Below, piece by piece: positions 6,687 through 12,866 of a DNA stretch of 12,866 nt (the first letter of the stretch is position 1; each line of letters opens with the position of its first letter). Source of the DNA: a bacterium (GTDB taxonomy: Bacteria > JAMCPX01); assembly GCA_021789095.1 (NCBI GenBank), contig JAJYJX010000058.1, positions 1-12,866 of the forward strand. Reading direction: 5' to 3'. The notes beneath the pieces were generated by a model. The model was not told where the DNA came from, did no database searches, and saw only the letters and a list, made by a program, of their open reading frames with translations. The translations under genes and the position numbers were made by a program.

Positions 6687-6800
6687 GTAAACCCCGTTAG
6701 AAAGGACGTGGCTTTAAACCACGCCCTTTCTATAAGGAATTTAACAATTATCCTATTATCCCCACCATAAATGGTGGGGCTTTCTAACGGGGTGAACCCC
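6687..6800 (-). repeat. Palindromic repeat element, intergenic copy (E1)
   Basis: This 114-bp element lies between priA and the plsX remnant. A perfect 14-bp inverted repeat (ACCCCGTTAGAAAG, 6691-6704, and its complement at 6780-6793) frames two internal hairpins. One is a 12-bp stem with a single mismatch and a 7-base loop (6700-6730). The other is CCCCACCAT-AA-ATGGTGGGG (6760-6779), a perfect stem. The priA-side end adds GGGGTTCACCCC (6789-6800, minus sense). The outer ends, length and orientation match a second copy inside uvrA. It encodes nothing of its own and looks like a small MITE-like or palindromic repeat. It starts 1 base after the priA stop codon, so its hairpins may also stop or stabilise the priA transcript. 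Confidence 0.85.
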
Positions 6801-6801
6801 T

Positions 6802-9036
6802 TCATACAAAGTACTGCGGGTCCATGTCTATAACAACCCTTACGTCGCCGATTAATTTCTTGAACCTCTCATCCATGCGATGTAGTACATCCACAAGCTG
6901 CTGCGTCCTGGCGGATTTCAAAAGCAGGTGATAAACATAGGTACCTTTTACCTTTGCCATAGGAGCAGGAACAGGACCGTATGCCTGCACGGATTTTGGC
7001 AATGCCTCTATTTCACTGCCGATCTTTCCCATTGCAGCATGCAGCTTATCGAGCCTTTTATCCTTGAATATGAACAGCGCGATCCTTGAGAAAGGCGGGT
7101 ACAGGAGCTCTTTCCGGTATCCGAGCTCTGTTGCATAGAATGCGTCGGTATTGTATTCAACCGCATGCTTAACAGCATAGTACCCGGGGTTATATGTCTG
7201 GATAAACACCCTTGCACCGCTTGATCCCCTTCCTGCCCTTCCAGCCGACTGGGTGATAATATTGAATATGCGTTCCGCACTCCTGAAATCAGGGACATTG
7301 AGCCCGACATCGAGCATCGGAAGGCATACGAGCTCAACATCGGGAAAATCCAGTCCCTTTGCAACCATCTGTGTGCCGATCAGCAGGAAAACCTCTCCCG
7401 TCCCGAACATATTGATGAGCCCTTCATGGGAACCCGCTTTCCCTGTTGTATCACTGTCCATTCTTACGAATTTTATGTCATTGAATATTCTTTTTATCTC
7501 TTCTTCAAGCCTCTGGGTACCGATACCGAGCGGCCTTATGTCATTTGAACCGCACGCCGGGCACCGGGGTAAAACAGCAGAAGAATAGCCGCAATAATGA
7601 CACATCAGCCTTTGCGTGACTTTGTGATAGGTAAGAGGAATATCGCACTCGGGACATTTCTCAACATGCCCGCAGCCGGTGCAAACAAGGCTCGAGGAAT
7701 AGCCCCTTTTGTTCAGCATTATAATTGCCTGCTTGCCCCTGGATAACGTCAGGGACAGCGCGTCAACAACGGGTTTTGTCAGTATCTCGCTGCCGATCCT
7801 GTGCGGATGCTCTTTCCTGAGATCAATAACGTGTATCTCGGGCATAGGCAGGTTATGTATCCTGTGATAGAGCCGGTAAAATTTGTACTTGCCTGTTGAT
7901 GCGTTATAGTATGACTCAATTGAAGGTGTTGCACTGCCGAGTATGACGAGCGCCTGCTCAAGCTTGCCACGCATGATTGCCACGTCCCTTGCATTGTACC
8001 TGAACCTGTCCTCTTGCTTATAGGTATGCTCGTGTTCCTCATCAACTACGATAACACCCACGTTACTTACGGGTGCAAAGACTGCTGCACGCACACCGAT
8101 TACAATGCGTACCCTGCCGTTCAGTATGTCTTCCTGCGTCTTTTTCTGCAATGACGGCTTTATACCGCTGTGAACAATGCCGACAATGCTGCCGAACCTT
8201 GTAACAAACCGCTGAACAAGCTGGGGTGTCAGCGCTATTTCAGGCACCAGAATAATCGCGTTCCTGCCGGCCTCTATTGTTTTTGCTATGACCCGCATGT
8301 ATATCTCTGTTTTACCGCTCCCTGTTACACCCATGATCAGGGCAGTCGTGAATGCGCCTGTATCCAGACTTTCTGTAAGCGCGGTTATAATATTTTTCTG
8401 TTCATCGGTAAGGGTTACTAATTTCTGCCCCAGGTTTCGCATGGGCGCCTCGTCAATCTTAAGAGAAGATGGGATTTCTTGCGATGACTCTGATATCTTT
8501 TTGATAGATTTAAATGCAGCCTCAACAAAGCCTTTTTTAACAAGGCCGTTGACATTATTTATGCCGAACCTGCTTATCAATGTATTTCTTGATACGGATT
8601 TCTTATTCTTTAAATAATTTATTACATTGAGTTCTTTGTCACTTAATCCTTCAAAATAAACGTATTGTAATGATAACCTATATAATTTATTTGCCTCAAG
8701 TTTTATATCTTTATGGGGCATGAATTGTTTAAACACGTCACCAACAGGATGGAAATAATAATCAGATGACCATAAAAGAAGTTTGATAAGGGCTTCTGAT
8801 AAACACGGTTTATGGTCTATGATCTCTTTAACAGATCTTGTTTCATACCCGGGTTTATCAACCCCTGCCCTGCTTATGATGCCGGCAAGTATCCTCGTGC
8901 CGAAAGGCACAATGACCCTTTGTCCTGCAGCAGGTTCCGGATAAGCAATACCTGCATTTTTATCAAGCCTGTAAATAAACCCGTGATCAACAGGTACGGG
9001 CAGGATGACCTCAATATAAACATCTTTGTTGTTCAT
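6802..9036 (-). CDS. priA: Primosomal protein N' (replication restart helicase PriA)
   Basis: PriA is a 3'-to-5' DNA helicase that recognises abandoned replication forks and reloads the replisome. The 744-aa length is normal. The N-terminal DNA-binding domain (about 1-105) is followed by a winged-helix region (about 130-180). The helicase core has Walker A GVTGSGKT (236-243), VVDEEH (330-335) and GSATPS (367-372). The zinc-binding insert has eight cysteines in four pairs (C452/C455, C461/C464, C479/C482, C492/C495). Helicase motifs GTQMVAKGLDFP (554-565) and QSAGRAGRG (596-604) and the C-terminal domain follow. Every expected catalytic and metal-binding residue is present. The start lies 3 bp after the stop of the upstream membrane-protein gene, without its own clear ribosome-binding site, so translation is probably coupled. 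Confidence 0.96.
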   Translation of the reverse strand: MNNKDVYIEVILPVPVDHGFIYRLDKNAGIAYPEPAAGQRVIVPFGTRILAGIISRAGVDKPGYETRSVKEIIDHKPCLSEALIKLLLWSSDYYFHPVGDVFKQFMPHKDIKLEANKLYRLSLQYVYFEGLSDKELNVINYLKNKKSVSRNTLISRFGINNVNGLVKKGFVEAAFKSIKKISESSQEIPSSLKIDEAPMRNLGQKLVTLTDEQKNIITALTESLDTGAFTTALIMGVTGSGKTEIYMRVIAKTIEAGRNAIILVPEIALTPQLVQRFVTRFGSIVGIVHSGIKPSLQKKTQEDILNGRVRIVIGVRAAVFAPVSNVGVIVVDEEHEHTYKQEDRFRYNARDVAIMRGKLEQALVILGSATPSIESYYNASTGKYKFYRLYHRIHNLPMPEIHVIDLRKEHPHRIGSEILTKPVVDALSLTLSRGKQAIIMLNKRGYSSSLVCTGCGHVEKCPECDIPLTYHKVTQRLMCHYCGYSSAVLPRCPACGSNDIRPLGIGTQRLEEEIKRIFNDIKFVRMDSDTTGKAGSHEGLINMFGTGEVFLLIGTQMVAKGLDFPDVELVCLPMLDVGLNVPDFRSAERIFNIITQSAGRAGRGSSGARVFIQTYNPGYYAVKHAVEYNTDAFYATELGYRKELLYPPFSRIALFIFKDKRLDKLHAAMGKIGSEIEALPKSVQAYGPVPAPMAKVKGTYVYHLLLKSARTQQLVDVLHRMDERFKKLIGDVRVVIDMDPQYFV

Positions 9037-9039
9037 GCA

Positions 9040-9462
9040 TTATTGTGTTGAAGCGGATATGGATTTTGTTTTAACAGCAAAGCCTGACCTTACCGTTACC
9101 TTTTTAGGCATGTAATTTTGCTGCGGCTGCGGCTTAAAAGATGTAAAATATACAACTATAGATTGTTTTGGCTTTATTTCATTAACCTCGGTTGTATATG
9201 TTCCATCCATGCTTACATAAACATGTCTGAGCGATGAAGAAGACGTGTTATCTACAAATACGGCGGATTTCCCGAGCAAACCGGCAGTATCAACGCTTAT
9301 AACTACGTCAAGATATCTTAAGTAAAACAATGCTGTCAGTCCGACAATAACTATGAATGTAAAAGCACAGATACCCGTTATAGTATAAACCCTCATTCTT
9401 TCATAATCATCCATATCCTCAAACCTGCGTGTAAACCGTCTGTACATTGTCTTGATATTCAT
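9040..9462 (-). CDS. Single-span membrane protein of unknown function, upstream of priA
   Basis: I do not recognise this 140-aa protein. A basic and acidic N-terminal tail (1-25) leads into one hydrophobic helix (about 26-49), and the remaining ~90 residues would be outside the cytoplasm by the positive-inside rule. The outer part contains DNTSSSSLRHVYVSMDG (71-87) and NEIKPKQSIVVYF (94-106), alternating polar and hydrophobic residues suggesting a small beta-sandwich. It ends in a low-complexity Ser/Thr/Lys tail. A good ribosome-binding site (CAGGGG) precedes the ATG. The gene ends 3 bp before priA and is presumably co-transcribed with it, though nothing links it to replication restart. Codon use resembles its neighbours, so I judge it a real gene. 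Confidence 0.72.
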   Translation of the reverse strand: MNIKTMYRRFTRRFEDMDDYERMRVYTITGICAFTFIVIVGLTALFYLRYLDVVISVDTAGLLGKSAVFVDNTSSSSLRHVYVSMDGTYTTEVNEIKPKQSIVVYFTSFKPQPQQNYMPKKVTVRSGFAVKTKSISASTQ

Positions 9463-9556
9463 AATTCAACCCCTGATAAAATGTTTACCAATTTTCCCCC
9501 ATTTAAACAAATTATTTTTAAGGCTGCTGGACAGGTCATTAAATACGGGTTATATT
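9463..9556. other. Divergent intergenic spacer
   Basis: These 94 bases separate the leftward membrane-protein/priA pair from the rightward small ORF and must hold both start regions. On the minus strand TTGTTT-17-TAAACA is the only promoter-like pairing I see, and it is weak. For the plus strand no strong -35/-10 pair or ribosome-binding site stands out. Confidence 0.35.
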
Positions 9557-9787
9557 ATGCACATGAAGCTGATAAAATGGCTGGTGATAATAGGGATCAT
9601 TGTAGCAGGTGTATTTCTGATCAAAGACATAGCAGGCCATGAGCAAAAGCATGTAGACAGTGTAAATACACACAATGCCGCAACCGTGGAGCAATACACA
9701 ACAGGCATGGCGAAAGACCTCAAGCAAAAGATCAACAAGGACGTCCGGCAGGGATACAAAGGCCTGCCCATGAGTCCGCAGCAATAG
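9557..9787 (+). CDS. Small signal-anchored protein, unknown function
   Basis: This is the only plus-strand gene I can support. It encodes 76 aa from ATG 9557, or 74 aa from ATG 9563 (MKLIKWLV...). A lysine-flanked hydrophobic segment (about residues 6-22) resembles a signal peptide or membrane anchor. It is followed by about 50 polar, charged residues ending LPMSPQQ. The reading frame could extend upstream to 9452, but that part overlaps the start of the leftward gene, so it is unlikely. In-frame codons look normal for this genome, whereas the overlapping minus-strand frames give implausible cysteine-rich proteins. The ribosome-binding site is poor, which lowers confidence. No family is recognised. 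Confidence 0.58.
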   Translation: MHMKLIKWLVIIGIIVAGVFLIKDIAGHEQKHVDSVNTHNAATVEQYTTGMAKDLKQKINKDVRQGYKGLPMSPQQ

Positions 9788-9895
9788 GTTAAGCCCAAAA
9801 TTGACAATGACTTTTCGGTTGTGCATTCATTCGCAGCAGCCCCTATGTAACGCAGAGTTGAGCAAACGAGCAAACTTTCTTATCACACATTCAGG
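9788..9895. other. Convergent spacer between the small ORF and the uvrA end
   Basis: These 108 bases lie between two genes that end toward each other. I see no hairpin followed by a T-tract on either strand, so no intrinsic terminator can be called. The only structure noticed is an 8-bp tandem repeat, GAGCAAAC-GAGCAAAC, near 9861-9876, likely incidental. Confidence 0.35.
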
Positions 9896-12811
9896 CTAAT
9901 CTCGGTGGTTCAGCACTTTTTTCAGATACTCGCCCGTATATGAGGCCGCAGTCCCGGCAATTTCTTCCGGAGTGCCGGTTGCAACAACATACCCGCCCTT
10001 CTCGCCGCCGTCGGGCCCCAGGTCAATGATGTGGTCTGCTGATTTTATCACATCGAGGTTGTGCTCTATGACAATGACCGTATTGCCCTCGTTGACAAGC
10101 CTGTTCAGTACGTTCAGCAATTTCTTGACATCGTCAAAATGCAGGCCTGTTGTAGGCTCATCCAGGATGTACACCGTCCTGCCGGTACTTCTCCTGCTGA
10201 GCTCTTTTGCAAGCTTCACCCTCTGTGCCTCACCGCCGGAAAGCGTTGTAGCGGATTGCCCGAGCTTCAGGTAATCGAGCCCTACATCGTACAAGGTCTG
10301 TAGCTTGTCCTTTATTGCAGGTATATTGCTGAAAAAGCCCAGTGCTTCCTCAACAGACATGTCAAGAACATCGGCAATATTCCTGCCTTTATAATATACT
10401 TCAAGTGTTTCCCTGTTGTAGCGCTTGCCCTTGCATCCGTCGCACTGAACGTAAATATCCGGCAAAAAATGCATCTCTATCTGCAGGAAGCCCTGGCCGT
10501 CACATGTTTCACACCTGCCGCCCCTGACGTTAAAGCTGAACCTGCCCTTGGCATAACCCCTTGCCCTTGCTTCGGGTGTCTGTGTGAACAGATCCCTTAT
10601 AGGCTCAAATACACCCGTGTACGTTACGGCATTTGAACGCGGCGTTCTGCCGATGGGGGATTGGTCTATCTGGATGACCTTATCGACCAGCTGTACACCC
10701 TCGATCTTCTTGTAGCGGACAGTAATGCCCGTAGGACCATAAAGCTTCTGGTAAAGGACGTTATAAAGCGTATCAACCACAAGGCTGCTTTTGCCCGAGC
10801 CGGACACGCCTGTTACGCACGTAAACACGCCCGCAGGAAAACTCACATCTATGTGCTTCAGGTTATTGGTATCCGCACCGTATATTTTTAAAAAACTGTA
10901 CCCCGCCGGCCTCCTTTTCTGCGGGACGGGAATGGAAAGCCTGCCGGAAAGATACCTGCCTGTCAGAGATGCGCTGTTGTCCATTATCTGTGCCGGAGTG
11001 CCTTCTGCAACAACTTCTCCTCCCTTATGTCCCGCACCAGGCCCCATGTCTATTACATGATCCGAGGACATAATTGTTTCAGGATCGTGTTCTACCACTA
11101 TGACCGTGTTGCCGAGGTTCCTTAACCTTAAAAGCGTATTGATGAGCTTTTGATTGTCCTTCTGGTGCAGACCTATTGTCGGCTCATCAAGTATGTAAAG
11201 AACCCCTACAAGACCGGACCCGATCTGTGTGGCAAGCCTTATCCTCTGGTATTCGCCCCCTGACAGGGTACTTGCCATCCTGTCCAGTGAAATATAATCA
11301 AGACCCACATCAAACATGAACCCTATGCGGTTATCGATCTCCTTCAGCAGCCTTTCGGCTATAATCTTATGCTTCTCTGAAAGAGACAGGTTCTTTATGA
11401 ACCTGTATGACTGTTCGATGGTCATGCATGTAAATTCATATATGTTTTTCCCGTTTATCGTGACCGAGAGGCTTTCCTTCTTCAACCTGGCCCCGTTGCA
11501 CACAGAGCATGTTTTGTAGTGCAGGTATTTCTCAAGTTCCGAGACAATAAAGGGGTCATCCTCTTCTTGATACTTTCTTTTAAGATGGGGTATCACTCCC
11601 TCGAACGAATAATCGTACCTTTTTGCATACCTTGCATACGGCTGTCCTTCCATGTCTCTTGTCCCGTACAGTATTACACCCTTCTGCCATTCCGGCAGTT
11701 CGTTAAAAGGTACATCAAGATCTATGCCAAACTCCCTTTCGAGTGAATCAAGCATCTCATTAAAAAAGAAGCCGTTCCTTCTTCGCCAGGGAGAAATTGC
11801 CCCCTGTTTTATGGACAGGGTCCTGTCGGGAACGACAAGTTCGGGGGTAAAATCTACATGATAGCCTATGCCGTCACAGCTATCACACGCCCCGTAAGGA
11901 CTGTTGAAGGAAAATATCCTCGGTGCGAGCTCCGGAAGGTTTGTCCCGCATTCGGTGCATGCAAACTTACGGCTCATGGTAAACCCCGTTAAAAGCTTAT
12001 GTCTGTGATCAGCCTCGTTTTTAGCACTATCATGTATTGTGTTTTTGTCGCCCTTCACTATGGTTTGAGCTTCTAACGGGGAAGATCCCCTGTCCTTGTC
12101 AACCATATCTACTTCGACTATGCCGTCTGCAAGAGAAAGTGCTGTTTCTACCGAGTCGGCTATCCTTGAGTGCATACTTTCATCGACAGCTATCCTGTCT
12201 ATGATGATCGATATCCTGTGTTTTTTGTTTTTATCGAGCTTTATATCGTCCTGGAGTTCAACCGTTTTACCGTCTATCTTTGCCCTTGTGTAACCCTTTT
12301 TTCTCCACTGTAAGAGTTCTTTTTTGAATTCACCCTTATCCCCCCTGATAACGGGAGACATGATCATTATGCGCGTACCCTTTTCAAGCGAGAGTATCTG
12401 ATCCACCATTTGATCAACACCCTGGGAGATGAGTTCCCTTCCGCAGACAGGACAGTGAGGCGTACCTATCCTTGCATACAGCACTCTCAGGTAGTCATAA
12501 ATCTCCGTCACAGTCCCTACCGTTGATCTTGGATTGTGGCTTAGTGAGCGCTGCTCTATCGATATTGCAGGGGATAAACCCTCAATGGAATCAACGTCCG
12601 GTTTGTCCATCTGTCCAAGGAACTGTCTTGCATAGGCCGAGAGCGATTCAACATACCTGCGCTGGCCTTCTGCATATATGGTATCGAACGCCAGTGTACT
12701 CTTGCCGGAACCGGACAGTCCCGTGATGACAACAAACCTGTTTCTGGGTATATCTACGTTTATGTTTTTAAGGTTGTGCTCTCTCGCACCCCTTACAACA
12801 ATATGATCCAT
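9896..12811 (-). CDS. uvrA: Excinuclease ABC subunit UvrA with an in-frame repeat-encoded insert
   Basis: UvrA is the damage-recognition ATPase of nucleotide excision repair. This copy is 971 aa, about 30 longer than the usual ~940. Visible parts in order: Walker [10 protein letters not shown] (31-39), a UvrB-binding region (about 120-230), first zinc finger C285/C288/C309/C312, ABC signature LSGGEYQR (516-523) with ILDEPTIG (540-547), second Walker [10 protein letters not shown] (668-676), second zinc finger C767/C770/C790/C793, and second signature LSGGEAQR (857-864) with ILDEPTTG (882-889). All functional motifs are intact. The extra length lies at about residues 241-278, between the [11 protein letters not shown] segment and the first zinc finger, and is encoded by a palindromic repeat. 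The gene has its own promoter-like sequence; no LexA-type CTGT-N8-ACAG box is visible. Confidence 0.97.
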   Translation of the reverse strand: MDHIVVRGAREHNLKNINVDIPRNRFVVITGLSGSGKSTLAFDTIYAEGQRRYVESLSAYARQFLGQMDKPDVDSIEGLSPAISIEQRSLSHNPRSTVGTVTEIYDYLRVLYARIGTPHCPVCGRELISQGVDQMVDQILSLEKGTRIMIMSPVIRGDKGEFKKELLQWRKKGYTRAKIDGKTVELQDDIKLDKNKKHRISIIIDRIAVDESMHSRIADSVETALSLADGIVEVDMVDKDRGSSPLEAQTIVKGDKNTIHDSAKNEADHRHKLLTGFTMSRKFACTECGTNLPELAPRIFSFNSPYGACDSCDGIGYHVDFTPELVVPDRTLSIKQGAISPWRRRNGFFFNEMLDSLEREFGIDLDVPFNELPEWQKGVILYGTRDMEGQPYARYAKRYDYSFEGVIPHLKRKYQEEDDPFIVSELEKYLHYKTCSVCNGARLKKESLSVTINGKNIYEFTCMTIEQSYRFIKNLSLSEKHKIIAERLLKEIDNRIGFMFDVGLDYISLDRMASTLSGGEYQRIRLATQIGSGLVGVLYILDEPTIGLHQKDNQKLINTLLRLRNLGNTVIVVEHDPETIMSSDHVIDMGPGAGHKGGEVVAEGTPAQIMDNSASLTGRYLSGRLSIPVPQKRRPAGYSFLKIYGADTNNLKHIDVSFPAGVFTCVTGVSGSGKSSLVVDTLYNVLYQKLYGPTGITVRYKKIEGVQLVDKVIQIDQSPIGRTPRSNAVTYTGVFEPIRDLFTQTPEARARGYAKGRFSFNVRGGRCETCDGQGFLQIEMHFLPDIYVQCDGCKGKRYNRETLEVYYKGRNIADVLDMSVEEALGFFSNIPAIKDKLQTLYDVGLDYLKLGQSATTLSGGEAQRVKLAKELSRRSTGRTVYILDEPTTGLHFDDVKKLLNVLNRLVNEGNTVIVIEHNLDVIKSADHIIDLGPDGGEKGGYVVATGTPEEIAGTAASYTGEYLKKVLNHRD
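11979..12090 (-). repeat. Palindromic repeat element inserted in frame within uvrA (E2)
   Basis: This 112-bp element shares its two ends with the intergenic copy E1: GTAAACCCCGTTA on one side, TTCTAACGGGG followed by a few bases and CCCC on the other. Its terminal inverted repeats are CCCCGTTAAAAGCT (11984-11997) and AGCTTCTAACGGGG (12068-12081). They pair over 14 positions in the uvrA mRNA sense, one being a G-U wobble. The interior has diverged from E1 and remains open in the uvrA frame, encoding roughly residues 241-278, a polar lysine/aspartate-rich stretch. UvrA proteins normally have only a short linker here, so the element accounts for the protein's extra length. Confidence 0.82.
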
Positions 12812-12829
12812 GTCAATATATTAATCATT

Positions 12830-12859
12830 ATTGTAAAGAGTGGCGCCATGACGAAGCAA
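12830..12859 (-). promoter_or_regulatory. uvrA: Candidate uvrA promoter
   Basis: On the minus strand TTGCTT (12859-12854) and TACAAT (12835-12830) are separated by 18 bases, placing the transcript start about 10-15 bases before the uvrA ATG. The leader would be very short and carries no clear ribosome-binding site. The -35 half lies within a sequence resembling a dispersed bacterial repeat. Confidence 0.42.
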
Positions 12860-12866
12860 TCCCTCT

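Noticed and set aside
6687-6800. CRISPR array or toxin-antitoxin RNA as an explanation for the palindromic element
   Set aside because: There is a single unit with no repeated spacer-repeat pattern and no cas or toxin gene nearby.
9539-9873. Minus-strand frames over the small plus-strand ORF
   Set aside because: They are cysteine-rich, lack start signals and are antisense to a frame with a convincing signal-anchor and normal codon use.
12791-12866. LexA (SOS) operator upstream of uvrA
   Set aside because: No CTGT-N8-ACAG or close variant was found in the available upstream bases, though only about 55 bases are visible.

Overview
The window is a run of bacterial chromosomal genes at roughly 45% G+C (my estimate). 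Almost every gene reads leftward (minus strand); the only well-supported exception is one small plus-strand ORF. Shine-Dalgarno sites, sigma-70-like promoters, PriA, UvrA and a MoaC-MoaB fusion fit a Gram-negative, probably anaerobic bacterium. An AlkK-type acyl-CoA ligase next to an acetate/succinate-type transporter suggests fatty-acid metabolism. A Deltaproteobacteria/Desulfobacterota-like host is my guess, with low confidence, because no rRNA or marker tree is available here.

Layout in the direction of transcription (right to left): (1) uvrA (9896-12811), carrying an in-frame insert encoded by a palindromic repeat. (2) A small signal-anchored ORF on the plus strand (9557-9787). (3) A 140-aa single-span membrane protein followed 3 bp later by priA (9462 to 6802). 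(4) A palindromic repeat of about 114 bp immediately after priA (6687-6800). It has the same ends, orientation and length as the repeat inside uvrA. (5) A 96-aa internally deleted plsX remnant followed by a HAD/APP1-like protein with an unrecognised helical C-terminal half (6601 to 5258). (6) A molybdopterin operon, moaA - moaC/moaB fusion - moeA (5009 to 1894). It is headed by a promoter and a folded leader that looks like a Moco (molybdenum cofactor) riboswitch. (7) A promoter, an AMP-forming acyl-CoA ligase (1774 to 131), and the first 25 codons of a GPR1/FUN34/YaaH-type transporter running off the left edge.

The moa/moe genes would make the cyclic pyranopterin precursor (MoaA, then MoaC), then adenylylate molybdopterin (MoaB/Mog domain) and insert metal (MoeA). 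The MoaD/MoaE step is not encoded here. PriA and UvrA are replication-restart and nucleotide-excision-repair proteins. The ligase and transporter look like an uptake-and-activation pair for short or medium-chain acids.

The most unusual signal is a family of about 112-114 bp palindromic elements. One copy is intergenic. The other lies in frame within uvrA, adding roughly 30 residues just before the first zinc finger, in the manner of Rickettsia palindromic elements. No gene-free stretch exceeds 300 bases; the longest are 5022-5257 (moaA promoter plus leader) and 6602-6801 (repeat element plus AT-rich spacer).
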